Origin: Phytohabitans houttuyneae
GTDB lineage: Bacteria; Actinomycetota; Actinomycetes; Mycobacteriales; Micromonosporaceae
DNA: 64,000 nucleotides
Direction of reading: 5' to 3'
Assembly: GCF_011764425.1 (NCBI RefSeq)
Contig: NZ_BLPF01000001.1
Coordinates: 4,889,001-4,953,000, forward strand
A model generated the notes under the pieces. That model saw nothing but the letters and a program-made list of their open reading frames with translations, did no database searches and was not told the origin of the DNA. Below, piece by piece: positions 38,786 through 46,949 of this stretch. Numbering within the stretch: the first letter of the stretch is position 1; each line of letters opens with the position of its first letter. Made by a program: the position numbers and the translations under genes.

Positions 38786-40048
38786 TCAGGCCAGGACCGG
38801 CTCGGGCCGGTCGGCGGGTTCGGCGAGCGGCTCGTCCGGCCGGCGGCCGAGCGCGGGGTCGGCGGTGCCCCGGTGCGCGACGCGGGCGAGGAGCACCCAG
38901 TCGGCGACCGCGAGGCCGAGCAGCAGCACGGTGAAGCCGATGTACGAGGTGAGCATCACCGCGCCGCTCGTCCTGGTCACGGCGTCTTCGGTGCGCAGCA
39001 GGCCGTACACGGCCCAGGGCTGGCGGCCGACCTCCCGGAACAGCCACCCGAAGATCGCCGCGACGAACGGCAGCGGGGTGGCGACCAGCAGCAGGTAGAG
39101 CGGCACCTTCAGGCGGATGATCCAGTCGCGGTAGAAGAACGGGATGAACACCCAGACCCACATCAGCGTGAACGCGATGAGGATCATGAAGCCGAGCGGC
39201 GCGCCCACCCACGCCGGCGGCAGATAGTCGGCCGGACTCCCGCCGAACCGCGCGGCGAAGTCGGCCGCCGCGGCCGCCTTGTCCTCCTCGCTGCCGAACT
39301 TGGTCGGCTGGATCTCGCCGAGGTAGCCGAACTGGGCGAAGCCGAAGCCCATCACGAGCGAGGTGCCGAGGCTCGCGGTGACCACACCGATCCGCAGCGA
39401 CTTGCGGAACGCCTCGTAGTCCGGGGTACGGCGGATCAGCTGCCACGCGCTGATCCCGGCCACCAGGAAGCCGCCGGTGGTCAGCGCGGCCGACACCACA
39501 TGGCCGAACGCGTTGCCGAACGCCGGGTTGCGCAGCAGCGCGCCGAAGTCGGCGAGGTGCGCGACGCCCCCGTCCTCGCGGTACCCCACGGGATTCTGAA
39601 GCCACGAGTTGGCGACGAGGATCCAGAAGGCCGACGCGTACGCGGTGATGGCGACGCCATAGAGGAGGGCGAGGTGCGCGCCGCGCCGCAGCCGGTGCCA
39701 CCCGAAGATCCACATGCCGAGCAGCGTGGACTCCAGGAAGAACGCCACCAGCGTCTCGATCGCCAGCGGTGCGCCGAAGACGTTTCCGACGTAGCGCGAG
39801 AGGCCGCTCCAGTTCAGCCCGAACTGGAACTCCATCACGATGCCCGTGGTGATGCCGAGCGCGTAGTTGACCAGGTAGAAGGTCCCCCAGAAGCGGGTCA
39901 GCCGCTCGTACACCGGCTTGCGGGTGACGAACCACGCGGTCTGCAGGTAGACCAGCAGCGTGACGAGGCCGAGCGTGACGAGCACGAAGAGGAAGTGGAT
40001 CGAGGTGGTGGTCGCGAACTGAAGGCGCGCGAGGAGAAGCGGGTCCAT
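38786..40048 (-). CDS. cydA: Cytochrome bd oxidase subunit I
   Basis: Catalytic subunit of cytochrome bd, the high-affinity terminal oxidase used at low oxygen; oxidises menaquinol in actinomycetes. The 420-residue protein has His18 in FATTTSIHFLFVLVTLG (heme b595/d ligand), GFFLxx-type helices, the heme segment NAFGHVVSAALTTGGFLVAG and the signature GWLFREVGRQPWAVYGLLRT. It is shorter than E. coli CydA because the quinol-binding Q-loop is of the short type. The promoter region at 40049-40162 carries dyads resembling BlaI operators. Confidence 0.95.
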   Translation of the reverse strand: MDPLLLARLQFATTTSIHFLFVLVTLGLVTLLVYLQTAWFVTRKPVYERLTRFWGTFYLVNYALGITTGIVMEFQFGLNWSGLSRYVGNVFGAPLAIETLVAFFLESTLLGMWIFGWHRLRRGAHLALLYGVAITAYASAFWILVANSWLQNPVGYREDGGVAHLADFGALLRNPAFGNAFGHVVSAALTTGGFLVAGISAWQLIRRTPDYEAFRKSLRIGVVTASLGTSLVMGFGFAQFGYLGEIQPTKFGSEEDKAAAAADFAARFGGSPADYLPPAWVGAPLGFMILIAFTLMWVWVFIPFFYRDWIIRLKVPLYLLLVATPLPFVAAIFGWLFREVGRQPWAVYGLLRTEDAVTRTSGAVMLTSYIGFTVLLLGLAVADWVLLARVAHRGTADPALGRRPDEPLAEPADRPEPVLA

Positions 40049-40078
40049 AAGCCCTCCCAGGTCGACTCTTCAGTCAGC

Positions 40079-40121
40079 CTACATGTAGAGCGTCTACCTA
40101 ATACTACGACGCCCCGTAGTA
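40079..40121 (-). promoter_or_regulatory. BlaI-like dyads upstream of cydA
   Basis: Three inverted repeats are packed into 43 bases: ctacatgtag (40079-40088, perfect 10-base palindrome), gtaga-gcg-tctac (40085-40097) and tactacg-acgccc-cgtagta (40102-40121). TACA/TGTA and TAC-TAC/GTA-GTA half-sites resemble MecI/BlaI operators. They lie between the cydA start and the end of the M56/BlaI pair, so BlaI control of cydABDC is plausible but inferred. Confidence 0.5.
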
Positions 40122-40162
40122 GATGACAGTACAGTGATGCCCGGACCCGGCCCTGGCGAGGG

Positions 40163-41101
40163 CTAACCGATGAAGAGAGCGACCGTCGTGACGACGAGGG
40201 TCGCGGTGACGCCGAGCGCGATCGCGCCGCGGACCCGCGGTGGCCGCGCGCCGATGAGCAGCCGGTGCACGCGCGCGTCGATGTGGCTGTCGGCGACGCT
40301 GAGCGTGATCGGCAGCGGGCGGGTGGCCCGGCTCTCGGCGATGCCGAGCGCGCCGGCCGGCGTCACGCGGGACGGCGCCGAGGCGAAGCGCAGGAGCGCG
40401 GCCGCGAGCGCGCCGTCCATGTGCAGCCGCCGGGCCCGGTCGTCGGCCCGCATCTCGACAAGCAACGCCACGGTGTCGCGCGCGGCGTGCACCCAGGCCG
40501 CCCATGGCAGCGCCCGGCACAGCGCGGTGAACGGGAGCAGCACCAGATCGTGCCGCTCGTCGGCGTGCGCCTGCTCGTGGCTGAGCACCGCGGCGAGCTG
40601 GGGCCGGTCGAGCAGGCTGAGCGTGCCGGCACTGACCACGACGGTCGGGCGCACGCCGGGCAGGCAGTAGGCGGCGGCGCTCGGGTGGTCGAGCACCAGC
40701 GCACCCGGCGCGGCCGGGTCGTCGCGGGCGACGAGCGTGAGCAGGTCGCGGTGGCGGCGCTGGGCGCTGAGGGCGCGGAGGCCGCAGACGACGGTGGTGC
40801 CGATCAGCACGCCGCCGACGGCGAACCCGCCCGCCACCGACACCGCGTGCGCCAGCCCGAAGCCCGGAGCCAGCTCACCCGAGGCGAGCCGCACCAGCGC
40901 GTCGCCCACGCCGTCGTTGTAGGGCGCGAGCCCGGCCGCGAGGGGCAGGCCGATCGCCGCCAGGCCGAGGGCGAGCCCCACCGCCTGCCAGCAGATGATC
41001 GCCACGCGCGGCGAGTTGTACGTCCACGTGGAACGGGTGAGCACCTGGGCGATGGCGTAGCACGCCAGCACGGCGACGGCGAAATGCACGGCGTACACCA
41101 T
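40163..41101 (-). CDS. M56-family membrane metallopeptidase (BlaR1-like)
   Basis: A 312-residue protein with an N-terminal membrane segment, further helices, and the zinc-protease motif VLSHEQAHADERHD (HExxH, in the middle of the protein), then a last membrane segment (ATLVVTTVALFIG). It resembles the protease part of BlaR1/MecR1 without a penicillin-binding sensor domain, so the stimulus need not be a beta-lactam. It follows the BlaI gene with 5 bases between, the usual regulator-protease pair. Start ATG 41101. Confidence 0.88.
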   Translation of the reverse strand: MVYAVHFAVAVLACYAIAQVLTRSTWTYNSPRVAIICWQAVGLALGLAAIGLPLAAGLAPYNDGVGDALVRLASGELAPGFGLAHAVSVAGGFAVGGVLIGTTVVCGLRALSAQRRHRDLLTLVARDDPAAPGALVLDHPSAAAYCLPGVRPTVVVSAGTLSLLDRPQLAAVLSHEQAHADERHDLVLLPFTALCRALPWAAWVHAARDTVALLVEMRADDRARRLHMDGALAAALLRFASAPSRVTPAGALGIAESRATRPLPITLSVADSHIDARVHRLLIGARPPRVRGAIALGVTATLVVTTVALFIG

Positions 41102-41106
41102 CGCGG

Positions 41107-41469
41107 TCAGTCTTTCCCGTCCGCGGCTTCCTGATCCAGGGCCGCCCGCAGGACCTCGGCCTCCGTGCCGCTCACCGAGCGGGCGAAGCGCACGAGCGCC
41201 GCGTCGCGGCTGCTGGAGAGGTCGAGGGCGTCGAGCATGAGCTGAGCGATGTACGCCTCGCGGCTGGCCGCCGGCCGGTAGCTCCACGCCCGCCCGGCCC
41301 GCTCCCGCTCAACCATTTCCTTGCCGGCGAGCCGGTCCAGGACCGTCATGACCGTGGTGTACGCCAGCTCGCGGTTGTGCAGGGCCTCGGCGACCTCCCG
41401 CACGGTCAACGGCGTGCCGCGATCCCACAGCACGTCCATGACCGCACGTTCCAACTCACCTAGCCGCAT
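41107..41469 (-). CDS. BlaI/MecI/CopY-family repressor
   Basis: A 120-residue winged-helix repressor: MRLGELERAVMDVLWDRGTP, LTVREVAEALHNRELAYTTV, MTVLDRLAGKEMVERERAGR, followed by a helical dimerisation part. The linker cut by M56 proteases in BlaR1/MecR1 systems would lie near the start of the C-terminal helix. GTG 41472 directly precedes the chosen ATG. It is cotranscribed with the M56 peptidase. In M. tuberculosis the homologous BlaI regulates respiratory genes as well as beta-lactamase, consistent with the nearby cyd operon. Confidence 0.9.
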   Translation of the reverse strand: MRLGELERAVMDVLWDRGTPLTVREVAEALHNRELAYTTVMTVLDRLAGKEMVERERAGRAWSYRPAASREAYIAQLMLDALDLSSSRDAALVRFARSVSGTEAEVLRAALDQEAADGKD

Positions 41470-41520
41470 CACGCCATCGATCCTACCGACCCACCCCGCG
41501 TATCCGCCTCCGTACGTCCC

Positions 41521-41532
41521 ACCCCTTGGGGT
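41521..41532. promoter_or_regulatory. Perfect 12-base palindrome acccc-tt-ggggt
   Basis: acccc and ggggt flank tt, followed by agg, upstream of blaI (minus) and of the fragment at 41568 (plus). The pattern resembles copper-responsive CsoR operators, but no copper genes lie nearby. It could equally be a short hairpin. Confidence 0.3.
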
Positions 41533-41567
41533 AGGCAGTCCACTGGCCGCGTCGGCACGCTGTCCAG

Positions 41568-41830
41568 GTGAGGAGTGCCGTGATCACGCTGCCGGTCGAC
41601 CTGCGCGAACCGCAGCGCGGCGCGGGACCTCTGGCACTCGGACGTCCGTCGCCGGATCGCCGGGCTCCGCCCGAACGCCTACACCGGTCAGGGCTTGCGG
41701 ATCACCAGGACGGCACCCGACCGACCGCCGGGACGCCACCGTCGAGTTCTTCAAGCTCGGCGCCTCCGGCGCCTACGAGCGCACCGGCCAGGCCGCCTCA
41801 CCACGCTTGAGTCGGGCGGTTAGCTGCCTG
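41568..41830 (+). pseudogene. Possible decayed Uma2-like gene fragment
   Basis: Fragments of coding-like sequence in more than one frame: VITLPVDLREPQRGAG near 41580, IAGLRPNAYTGQGLRI near 41650-41710, and VEFFKLGASGAYERTGQAAS near 41737-41800, the last similar in style to the end of Uma2/DUF820 proteins (VELYRL..GGYxxxG). No single frame is open throughout. Assignment is weak. Otherwise this 365-base gap between blaI and the aldehyde dehydrogenase gene has no gene. Confidence 0.25.
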
Positions 41831-41834
41831 GTTC

Positions 41835-42656
41835 TCAGACGCCCTTGGGGTGCCAGACGGTCTTGGTCTCCAGGAAGGCGGTCATGCGGCCGATCCCCGG
41901 GTCCGCGCTCCAGTCCACCGACCCGACCGCCGGGCGCACCACGCGCTTGAGGTTTTCCGCGGCGGCCTCTTCCAGCGACGTCGCCAGCGCCGCCTCGTGT
42001 ACGCCGGTCAGGTCGAGCCCGTTGACGTCCATGTGGGCGGCCAGCCACGGCGCCGTCTCGGCCACCTTGCCGGTCAGGATGTTGACCACACCACCGGGCA
42101 GGTCGGACGTGGCCAGCACCTCCGCGAGCGTGACCGCGGCCAGCGGGCGTCCCTCGGCGGCCAGCACCACCACCGTGTTGCCGGTGACGATCGCGGGCGC
42201 CACCACGCTGACCAGGCCGAGCAGCGGGGACTCGGGCGGGGCGACCACGCCGACCACGCCGGTGGGCTCGGGCGAGGAGATGTTGAAGTACGGGCCGGCC
42301 ACCGGGTTGGCGTTGCCGTACACCTGGGCGATCTTGTCGGACCAGCCGGCGTACCAGACCCAGCGGTCGATGGCCGCGTCCACCTCGGCCTCGGGCTCGC
42401 CCAGCGCCACGAACTGGTCGCGCCGCCCCTCCAGCATCTCGGCCGCGCGGTAGAGGATCTGGCCCCGGTTGTACGCCGTGGTGCCCGACCAGCCCTTCAC
42501 CGCCGCGCGGGCGGCGAGCACCGCGTCGCGCACGTCCTTGCGCGAGGCCAGTGCCACGTTGGCGTCCTGCACGAGATAAGACCGCCCTGACTCGCTCCGT
42601 GGAAACTTGCCCCCGATGAAGAGCTTGTACGTCTTCCTGACGGCGAGCCTAGACAT
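41835..42656 (-). CDS. Truncated aldehyde dehydrogenase-family protein (pseudo-ALDH)
   Basis: A 273-residue protein covering only the N-terminal NAD-binding half of the ALDH fold (YKLFIGGKFPRSESGR, GVVGVVAPPESPLLGL, VTGNTVVVLAAEGRPLAAVT, LPGGVVNILTG). It then runs through DWSADPGIGRMTAFLETKTV to the stop. It lacks the ELGGK glutamate region and the catalytic cysteine segment, so it should be inactive alone. It overlaps the full ALDH gene by 8 bases; together they match the layout of ALDH16, where a catalytic ALDH is fused to such a truncated domain. I infer a subunit rather than a broken gene because the frame is clean. Confidence 0.8.
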   Translation of the reverse strand: MSRLAVRKTYKLFIGGKFPRSESGRSYLVQDANVALASRKDVRDAVLAARAAVKGWSGTTAYNRGQILYRAAEMLEGRRDQFVALGEPEAEVDAAIDRWVWYAGWSDKIAQVYGNANPVAGPYFNISSPEPTGVVGVVAPPESPLLGLVSVVAPAIVTGNTVVVLAAEGRPLAAVTLAEVLATSDLPGGVVNILTGKVAETAPWLAAHMDVNGLDLTGVHEAALATSLEEAAAENLKRVVRPAVGSVDWSADPGIGRMTAFLETKTVWHPKGV

Positions 42657-44073
42657 CGAGGTAGGCCTCCAACCCGTGCCGGCCGCCCTCGCGACCGTAG
42701 CCGGACTCCTTGTACCCGCCGAACGGTGACGTCGGGTCGAACTTGTTGAACGTGTTGGCCCACACCACGCCGGCGCGCAGCCGGTCGGCCATCCACAGGA
42801 TGCGCGAGCCCTTGTCCGTCCAGACGCCGGCCGAGAGCCCGTACGGCGTGTTGTTGGCTTTTTCGACGGCCTCGGCGGGCGTGCGGAAGGTGAGCACCGA
42901 CAGCACCGGCCCGAAGATCTCCTCGCGGGCGATGCGGTGCGCCTGCGTCACGCCCGTGAAGATCGTCGGCGCGAACCAGAACCCCCGGTCGGGCAGCTCA
43001 CACGGGGGCGACCAGCGGGCGGCACCCTCGGAGGCGCCGATGTCCGAGAGCGTGCGGATGCGCTCCAGCTGCGCGGCGGAGTTGATCGCGCCGATGTCGG
43101 TGTTCTTGTCCAGCGGGTCGCCGACGCGCAGCAGCGCCATCCGCCGCTTGAGGGAGGCGAGCACCTCGTCGTACACCGACTCCTGGATCAGCAGCCGCGA
43201 ACCGGCGCAGCAGACGTGCCCCTGGTTGAAGAAGATGCCGTTGACGATGCCCTCGACGGCCTGGTCGATCGGGGCGTCATCGAAGACGATGTTGGCCGCC
43301 TTGCCGCCGAGCTCCAGCGTGAGCTTCTTGCGGGTGCCGGCCACCGCGCGCGCGATGGCCCGCCCCACGTCCGTCGACCCGGTGAACGCCACCTTGTCGA
43401 CGCCCGCGTGCGACACCAGCGCGTGCCCGGTCTCACCCGCGCCGGTCACGATGTTGACCACGCCGGGTGGCAGCTCGGCCTCCTGGCAGATCTCCGCGAA
43501 GACGAGCGCGGTCAGCGGCGTCGTCTCGGCCGGCTTGAGCACGACCGTGTTGCCGGCGGCCAGCGCGGGCGCGATCTTCCAGGCCAGCATGAGCAGCGGG
43601 AAGTTCCACGGGATGACCTGGCCGGCGACGCCGACCGGCCGCGGCGAGGGGCCGAAGCCGGCGTACCCCAGCTTGTCGGCCCACCCCGCGTAGTAGAAGA
43701 AGTGGGCGGCGACGAGCGGCACGTCGACGTCGCGGGACTCGCGGATCGGCTTGCCGTTGTCGAGCGACTCCAGCACGGCCAGCTCGCGCGCCCGCTCCTG
43801 GATGATGCGGGCGATGCGGAAGAGGTACTTGGCCCGCTCGCGGCCGGGCATCTTCGACCACACGTCGTCGTACGCCGCGCGCGCCGCCCGCACCGCACCG
43901 TCTACTTCGGACTCGGTGGCCCAGGCGACCTCGGCGAGCACTTCCTCGTTGGCCGGGTTGACCGTCTTGTTGCGTACCTCGCCGTCTATCCACTGCCCGT
44001 TGACGAACAGGCCGTAGGACGGCTTGATGTCCACAATGGAGCGCGACTCGGGCGCGGGAGCGTATTCGAACAT
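42649..44073 (-). CDS. Aldehyde dehydrogenase (NAD-dependent)
   Basis: A full-length 474-residue ALDH. Key motifs: VIPWNFPLLMLAWKIAPALA, AGNTVVLKPAETTPLTA, GxTxxGR as FTGSTDVGRAIA, general-base Glu in LTLELGGKAANIVFDD, catalytic Cys in FFNQGHVCCAGSRL, and the C-terminal SPFGGYKESGYGREGG. The start ATG 44073 follows the deoC stop by 2 bases. Its neighbour DeoC yields acetaldehyde and glyceraldehyde-3-phosphate, so acetaldehyde oxidation is the likely role, with the truncated partner as second subunit. Confidence 0.9.
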   Translation of the reverse strand: MFEYAPAPESRSIVDIKPSYGLFVNGQWIDGEVRNKTVNPANEEVLAEVAWATESEVDGAVRAARAAYDDVWSKMPGRERAKYLFRIARIIQERARELAVLESLDNGKPIRESRDVDVPLVAAHFFYYAGWADKLGYAGFGPSPRPVGVAGQVIPWNFPLLMLAWKIAPALAAGNTVVLKPAETTPLTALVFAEICQEAELPPGVVNIVTGAGETGHALVSHAGVDKVAFTGSTDVGRAIARAVAGTRKKLTLELGGKAANIVFDDAPIDQAVEGIVNGIFFNQGHVCCAGSRLLIQESVYDEVLASLKRRMALLRVGDPLDKNTDIGAINSAAQLERIRTLSDIGASEGAARWSPPCELPDRGFWFAPTIFTGVTQAHRIAREEIFGPVLSVLTFRTPAEAVEKANNTPYGLSAGVWTDKGSRILWMADRLRAGVVWANTFNKFDPTSPFGGYKESGYGREGGRHGLEAYLDV

Positions 44074-44075
44074 CG

Positions 44076-45029
44076 TCAGTCCACAGTGAAGTAGTCCGGA
44101 CCGGAGTAGCGCCCGGTCGCCAGCTTTGTACGCTGCATCAGCAGGTCGTTGAGGAGCGTGGACGCCCCGAACCGGAACCAGTCCGGGTCGAGCCAGTCTT
44201 CGCCCGCGGTCTCGTTGACCACCACGAGGTACTTGATCGCGTCCTTAGTCGTGCGGATGCCACCCGCCGGCTTGACGCCCACCTGCCGCCCCGACGCGGC
44301 GCGGAAGTCGCGCACGGCCTCGAGCATCACCAGCGTCACCGGCAGCGTCGCCGCGACCGGCACCTTGCCCGTCGATGTCTTGATGAAGTCGCCGCCGGCC
44401 AGCATCGCGAGCCAGGACGCGCGGCGCACGTTGTCGTACGTGGCCAGCTCGCCGGTCTCCAGGATGACCTTGAGGTGCGCGTCGCCGCAGGCGTCCTTGA
44501 CGGCGACGATCTCGTCGTACACCTCCTGGTACCGCCCGGAGAGGAAGGCTCCCCGGTTGATCACCATGTCGATCTCGTCGGCCCCGGCCGCGACCGCGGC
44601 CCTGGTGTCGGCGAGCTTGACGTCGAGCGGTGCCTGCCCGGACGGAAACGCGGTCGCCACGCTGGCCAGGTGGACGCCCGAGCCGGCGAGCTCGGGGGCC
44701 GCGACCGGCACCATCGACGGGTAGACGCAGAGCGCGGCGACGGCTGGGCAGGTCGGGTCGGCCGGGTCGGGGCGGCGGGCCTTGGCGGAGAGAGCGCGCA
44801 CTTTGCCCGGCGTGTCCGCGCCCTCCAGCGTGGTCAGGTCGACCATGCGGATGGCCAGGTCGATGGCCCAGGCCTTGGCGCTCGTCTTGATCGAACGGGT
44901 GCTCAGCATCGCGGCCCGCTGCTCGGCGCCGACCTGGTCTACACCGGGCAATCCGTGCAGAAAAGCGCGTAATGTCGCATCAGAGCGCCCTATGTCGGCC
45001 AGCGCCGCCGACGTCGCTGTCGCCGTCAT
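44076..45029 (-). CDS. deoC: Deoxyribose-phosphate aldolase
   Basis: Class I aldolase splitting 2-deoxyribose-5-phosphate to acetaldehyde and glyceraldehyde-3-phosphate. The 317-residue sequence has [26 protein letters not shown], the Schiff-base lysine in [13 protein letters not shown] (about residue 210), and the second lysine region [16 protein letters not shown]. It is longer than E. coli DeoC by an N-terminal extension usual in actinobacteria. It leads the deoC-ALDH-ALDH operon and is divergent from upp, with only 38 bases between starts. Confidence 0.95.
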   Translation of the reverse strand: MTATATSAALADIGRSDATLRAFLHGLPGVDQVGAEQRAAMLSTRSIKTSAKAWAIDLAIRMVDLTTLEGADTPGKVRALSAKARRPDPADPTCPAVAALCVYPSMVPVAAPELAGSGVHLASVATAFPSGQAPLDVKLADTRAAVAAGADEIDMVINRGAFLSGRYQEVYDEIVAVKDACGDAHLKVILETGELATYDNVRRASWLAMLAGGDFIKTSTGKVPVAATLPVTLVMLEAVRDFRAASGRQVGVKPAGGIRTTKDAIKYLVVVNETAGEDWLDPDWFRFGASTLLNDLLMQRTKLATGRYSGPDYFTVD

Positions 45030-45067
45030 ACCGCGAGTCTAGACACGCGAACGGTAGGTTGACCGCC

Positions 45068-45700
45068 GTGGACGTACTCGTCGTTGACCACCCGTTGGCC
45101 CAGTCGCGCCTCACCGCCATGCGCGACGCCCGCACCGACTCGGCGGCATTCCGCGCCGCGCTCCACGAGCTCACCACCATGCTCGTGTACGAGGCAGCTC
45201 GCACCCTGGCCGTCGAGCACTATCCGATCCAGACGCCGGTCGCCCCGACGCAGGGCACCCGCCTGGCCAACCCGCCGCTGCTGGTGCCGGTGCTGCGGGC
45301 CGGCCTGGGCATGGCCGACGCCGCGCTCGCGCTGCTGCCGGAGTCGTCGATGGGGTTCGTGGGGCTGGCCCGCGACGAGCACACGTTCGAGCCGCGGGCG
45401 TACATGGAGTCGCTCCCGGTCGACCTCGCCGGGCTGCCGGTCTTCGTGCTCGACCCGATGCTCGCCACGGGCGGCTCGCTGGAGCACTGCTGCCGCCTGC
45501 TGGCCGACCGCGGCTGCACCGACATCATCGTGCTCTGCGTGCTCGCCGCCCCCGCCGGCATCGAGCGCCTGGAGCGCTCCGGCCTCCCGTTGCGCCTGGT
45601 CACGGCCTCGATCGACGAGGGACTCAACGACAAGGCGTTCATCGTGCCCGGCCTGGGCGACGCCGGCGACCGCCAGTTCGGCGGCATGCCCCGCTTCTAG
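45068..45700 (+). CDS. upp: Uracil phosphoribosyltransferase
   Basis: Salvages uracil to UMP using PRPP. The 210-residue protein shows the PRPP-binding loop [11 protein letters not shown] (about residue 135), [10 protein letters not shown] (about 75) and the uracil-binding C-terminus [15 protein letters not shown]. Start GTG 45068. Divergent from deoC, so nucleoside breakdown and base salvage may share a control region. Confidence 0.95.
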   Translation: MDVLVVDHPLAQSRLTAMRDARTDSAAFRAALHELTTMLVYEAARTLAVEHYPIQTPVAPTQGTRLANPPLLVPVLRAGLGMADAALALLPESSMGFVGLARDEHTFEPRAYMESLPVDLAGLPVFVLDPMLATGGSLEHCCRLLADRGCTDIIVLCVLAAPAGIERLERSGLPLRLVTASIDEGLNDKAFIVPGLGDAGDRQFGGMPRF

Positions 45701-45704
45701 CCTT

Positions 45705-46193
45705 TTAGAGCTCGGTGTACGACCAGCTCGTGGCCCGGCCGTTCGCGAACGGCATCACCCCGTGGAAGGGGCGCGGCCGGTCCGCGAACACAAGCGGCAG
45801 GAAGTGCCGGTCGCTCTCCCACATGGGCACGCGGCCCGCGAGTACGTCCGCCACGTCGCGCCACACCAGCGTGCCCTCGTGGTTGCGCTCGTACGGCTCG
45901 CCGGTCCACTCCGGCACCCGGAAGAGGAAGCCGAACCAGTGCGTGCCGTCCCGCCCGAAGCCTGGCCACGAGACGGTGCCGGCCAGGTCGAGGGCGCCGC
46001 ACTCGATGCCGGCCTCCTCGCGGATCTCCCGCCGCATCCCGGCCGCCACGTCCTCGTCCGGCTCGAGTTTGCCGCCCAGCCCGTTGTGGTATCCGAAGTG
46101 CACGTCGTCCGGTCGCGCGTTGCGATGGATCATGAGCAGTCGGCGCCGGTCAGGCGACAAGACGTACCCGAGCGTCGCGAGTATGGCCTGCAC
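45705..46193 (-). CDS. NUDIX hydrolase, 8-oxo-dGTP diphosphatase-like
   Basis: A 162-residue NUDIX protein. The NUDIX box GGKLEPDEDVAAGMRREI-REEAGI (about residues 40-63) matches GX5EX7REUXEEXGU. The N-terminus MQAILATLGYVLSPDRRRLL and YHNGLGGK resemble MutT-type 8-oxo-(d)GTP diphosphatases, which remove oxidised nucleotides. Substrate not proven. Converges with upp, with 4 bases between their ends. Confidence 0.85.
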   Translation of the reverse strand: MQAILATLGYVLSPDRRRLLMIHRNARPDDVHFGYHNGLGGKLEPDEDVAAGMRREIREEAGIECGALDLAGTVSWPGFGRDGTHWFGFLFRVPEWTGEPYERNHEGTLVWRDVADVLAGRVPMWESDRHFLPLVFADRPRPFHGVMPFANGRATSWSYTEL

Positions 46194-46243
46194 CGGTGGG
46201 AGGTTAGTGCATGATCCGCGCGGACCGGCTAGCGTTCCGGGCC

Positions 46244-46942
46244 ATGAGCTCCGTTGCCCTTCCCGAGGAACTGCTGCTGCTCGCGTACGACAACGAGTCC
46301 GGCAAAGCCATCGGATCCCGGATCGGCCTTGACCTGGGCATGGCGGCGGCCGTACTGGTGGAGCTGGCCCTGGCCGGCCGGATCGCGTACTCCGACGGCA
46401 CGATCATCGCGGTCAACGACAAGCCCACCGGCGAGGCCATCGCCGACGACGTGCTGAGCCGGATCGCGGCCGACACCCCGCACACGCCCGCTTCCTGGGT
46501 GCAGCGGCTGCGCCACGGGTTGCGCGCCCGCGTGCTGGCCGACCTGTGCGCCCGCGGGGTCATCCGCGACGTCGACGAGACGGCGATGGACGGGTTCGTC
46601 CACCTGCACCGCTACCCGACGATCGACGCGTCGGTGGAGACCGAGGTGCGCGATCGGCTCGGCAAGGCGCTGACCGGCGAGGAGATCCCCGCCGAGCGCA
46701 CGGCGGCGCTGGCCACGCTCGTGGCGGCCGTGCGGATGGAGCCGACGCTGGGCCTGTCCGGCGAGGAGATCCAGGAGGCGCACAGCCAGCTGGAGAAGAT
46801 CGGCGGCGGCGCCGGCTTCACCGGCAGCGTGAGCCTGGAGGAGTCGACGATCCGCCCCAGCGTCGCGCTGGTCATCGCCGCGCTGGCGAAGGCCATCGAG
46901 CAGGCGCTCGGCGCGGCCCGCCCGGCGACCCCCGCCGGCTGA
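46244..46942 (+). CDS. GPP34 (GOLPH3-like) family phosphoprotein
   Basis: A 232-residue GPP34-domain protein, homologous to eukaryotic GOLPH3 and frequent in actinobacteria. Conserved pieces: LPEELLLLAYDNESGKAIG, VLVELALAGRIAYSDGTI, SWVQRLRHGLRARVLADLCA and GVIRD. The eukaryotic protein binds phosphatidylinositol-4-phosphate; bacterial function is unknown. Start ATG 46244 preferred; an in-frame ATG at 46211 is upstream. Confidence 0.85.
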   Translation: MSSVALPEELLLLAYDNESGKAIGSRIGLDLGMAAAVLVELALAGRIAYSDGTIIAVNDKPTGEAIADDVLSRIAADTPHTPASWVQRLRHGLRARVLADLCARGVIRDVDETAMDGFVHLHRYPTIDASVETEVRDRLGKALTGEEIPAERTAALATLVAAVRMEPTLGLSGEEIQEAHSQLEKIGGGAGFTGSVSLEESTIRPSVALVIAALAKAIEQALGAARPATPAG

Positions 46943-46949
46943 CCGGGCG

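Noticed and set aside
38786-40048. Cyanide-insensitive oxidase (CioA) instead of CydA
   Set aside because: The Q-loop is short in both types, but linkage to cydDC in one operon favours ordinary cydABDC naming; sequence alone does not separate them firmly.
41835-42656. Truncated ALDH as a broken gene
   Set aside because: The frame is clean with a normal stop, and no ALDH C-terminal remnant lies downstream in any frame I could see.
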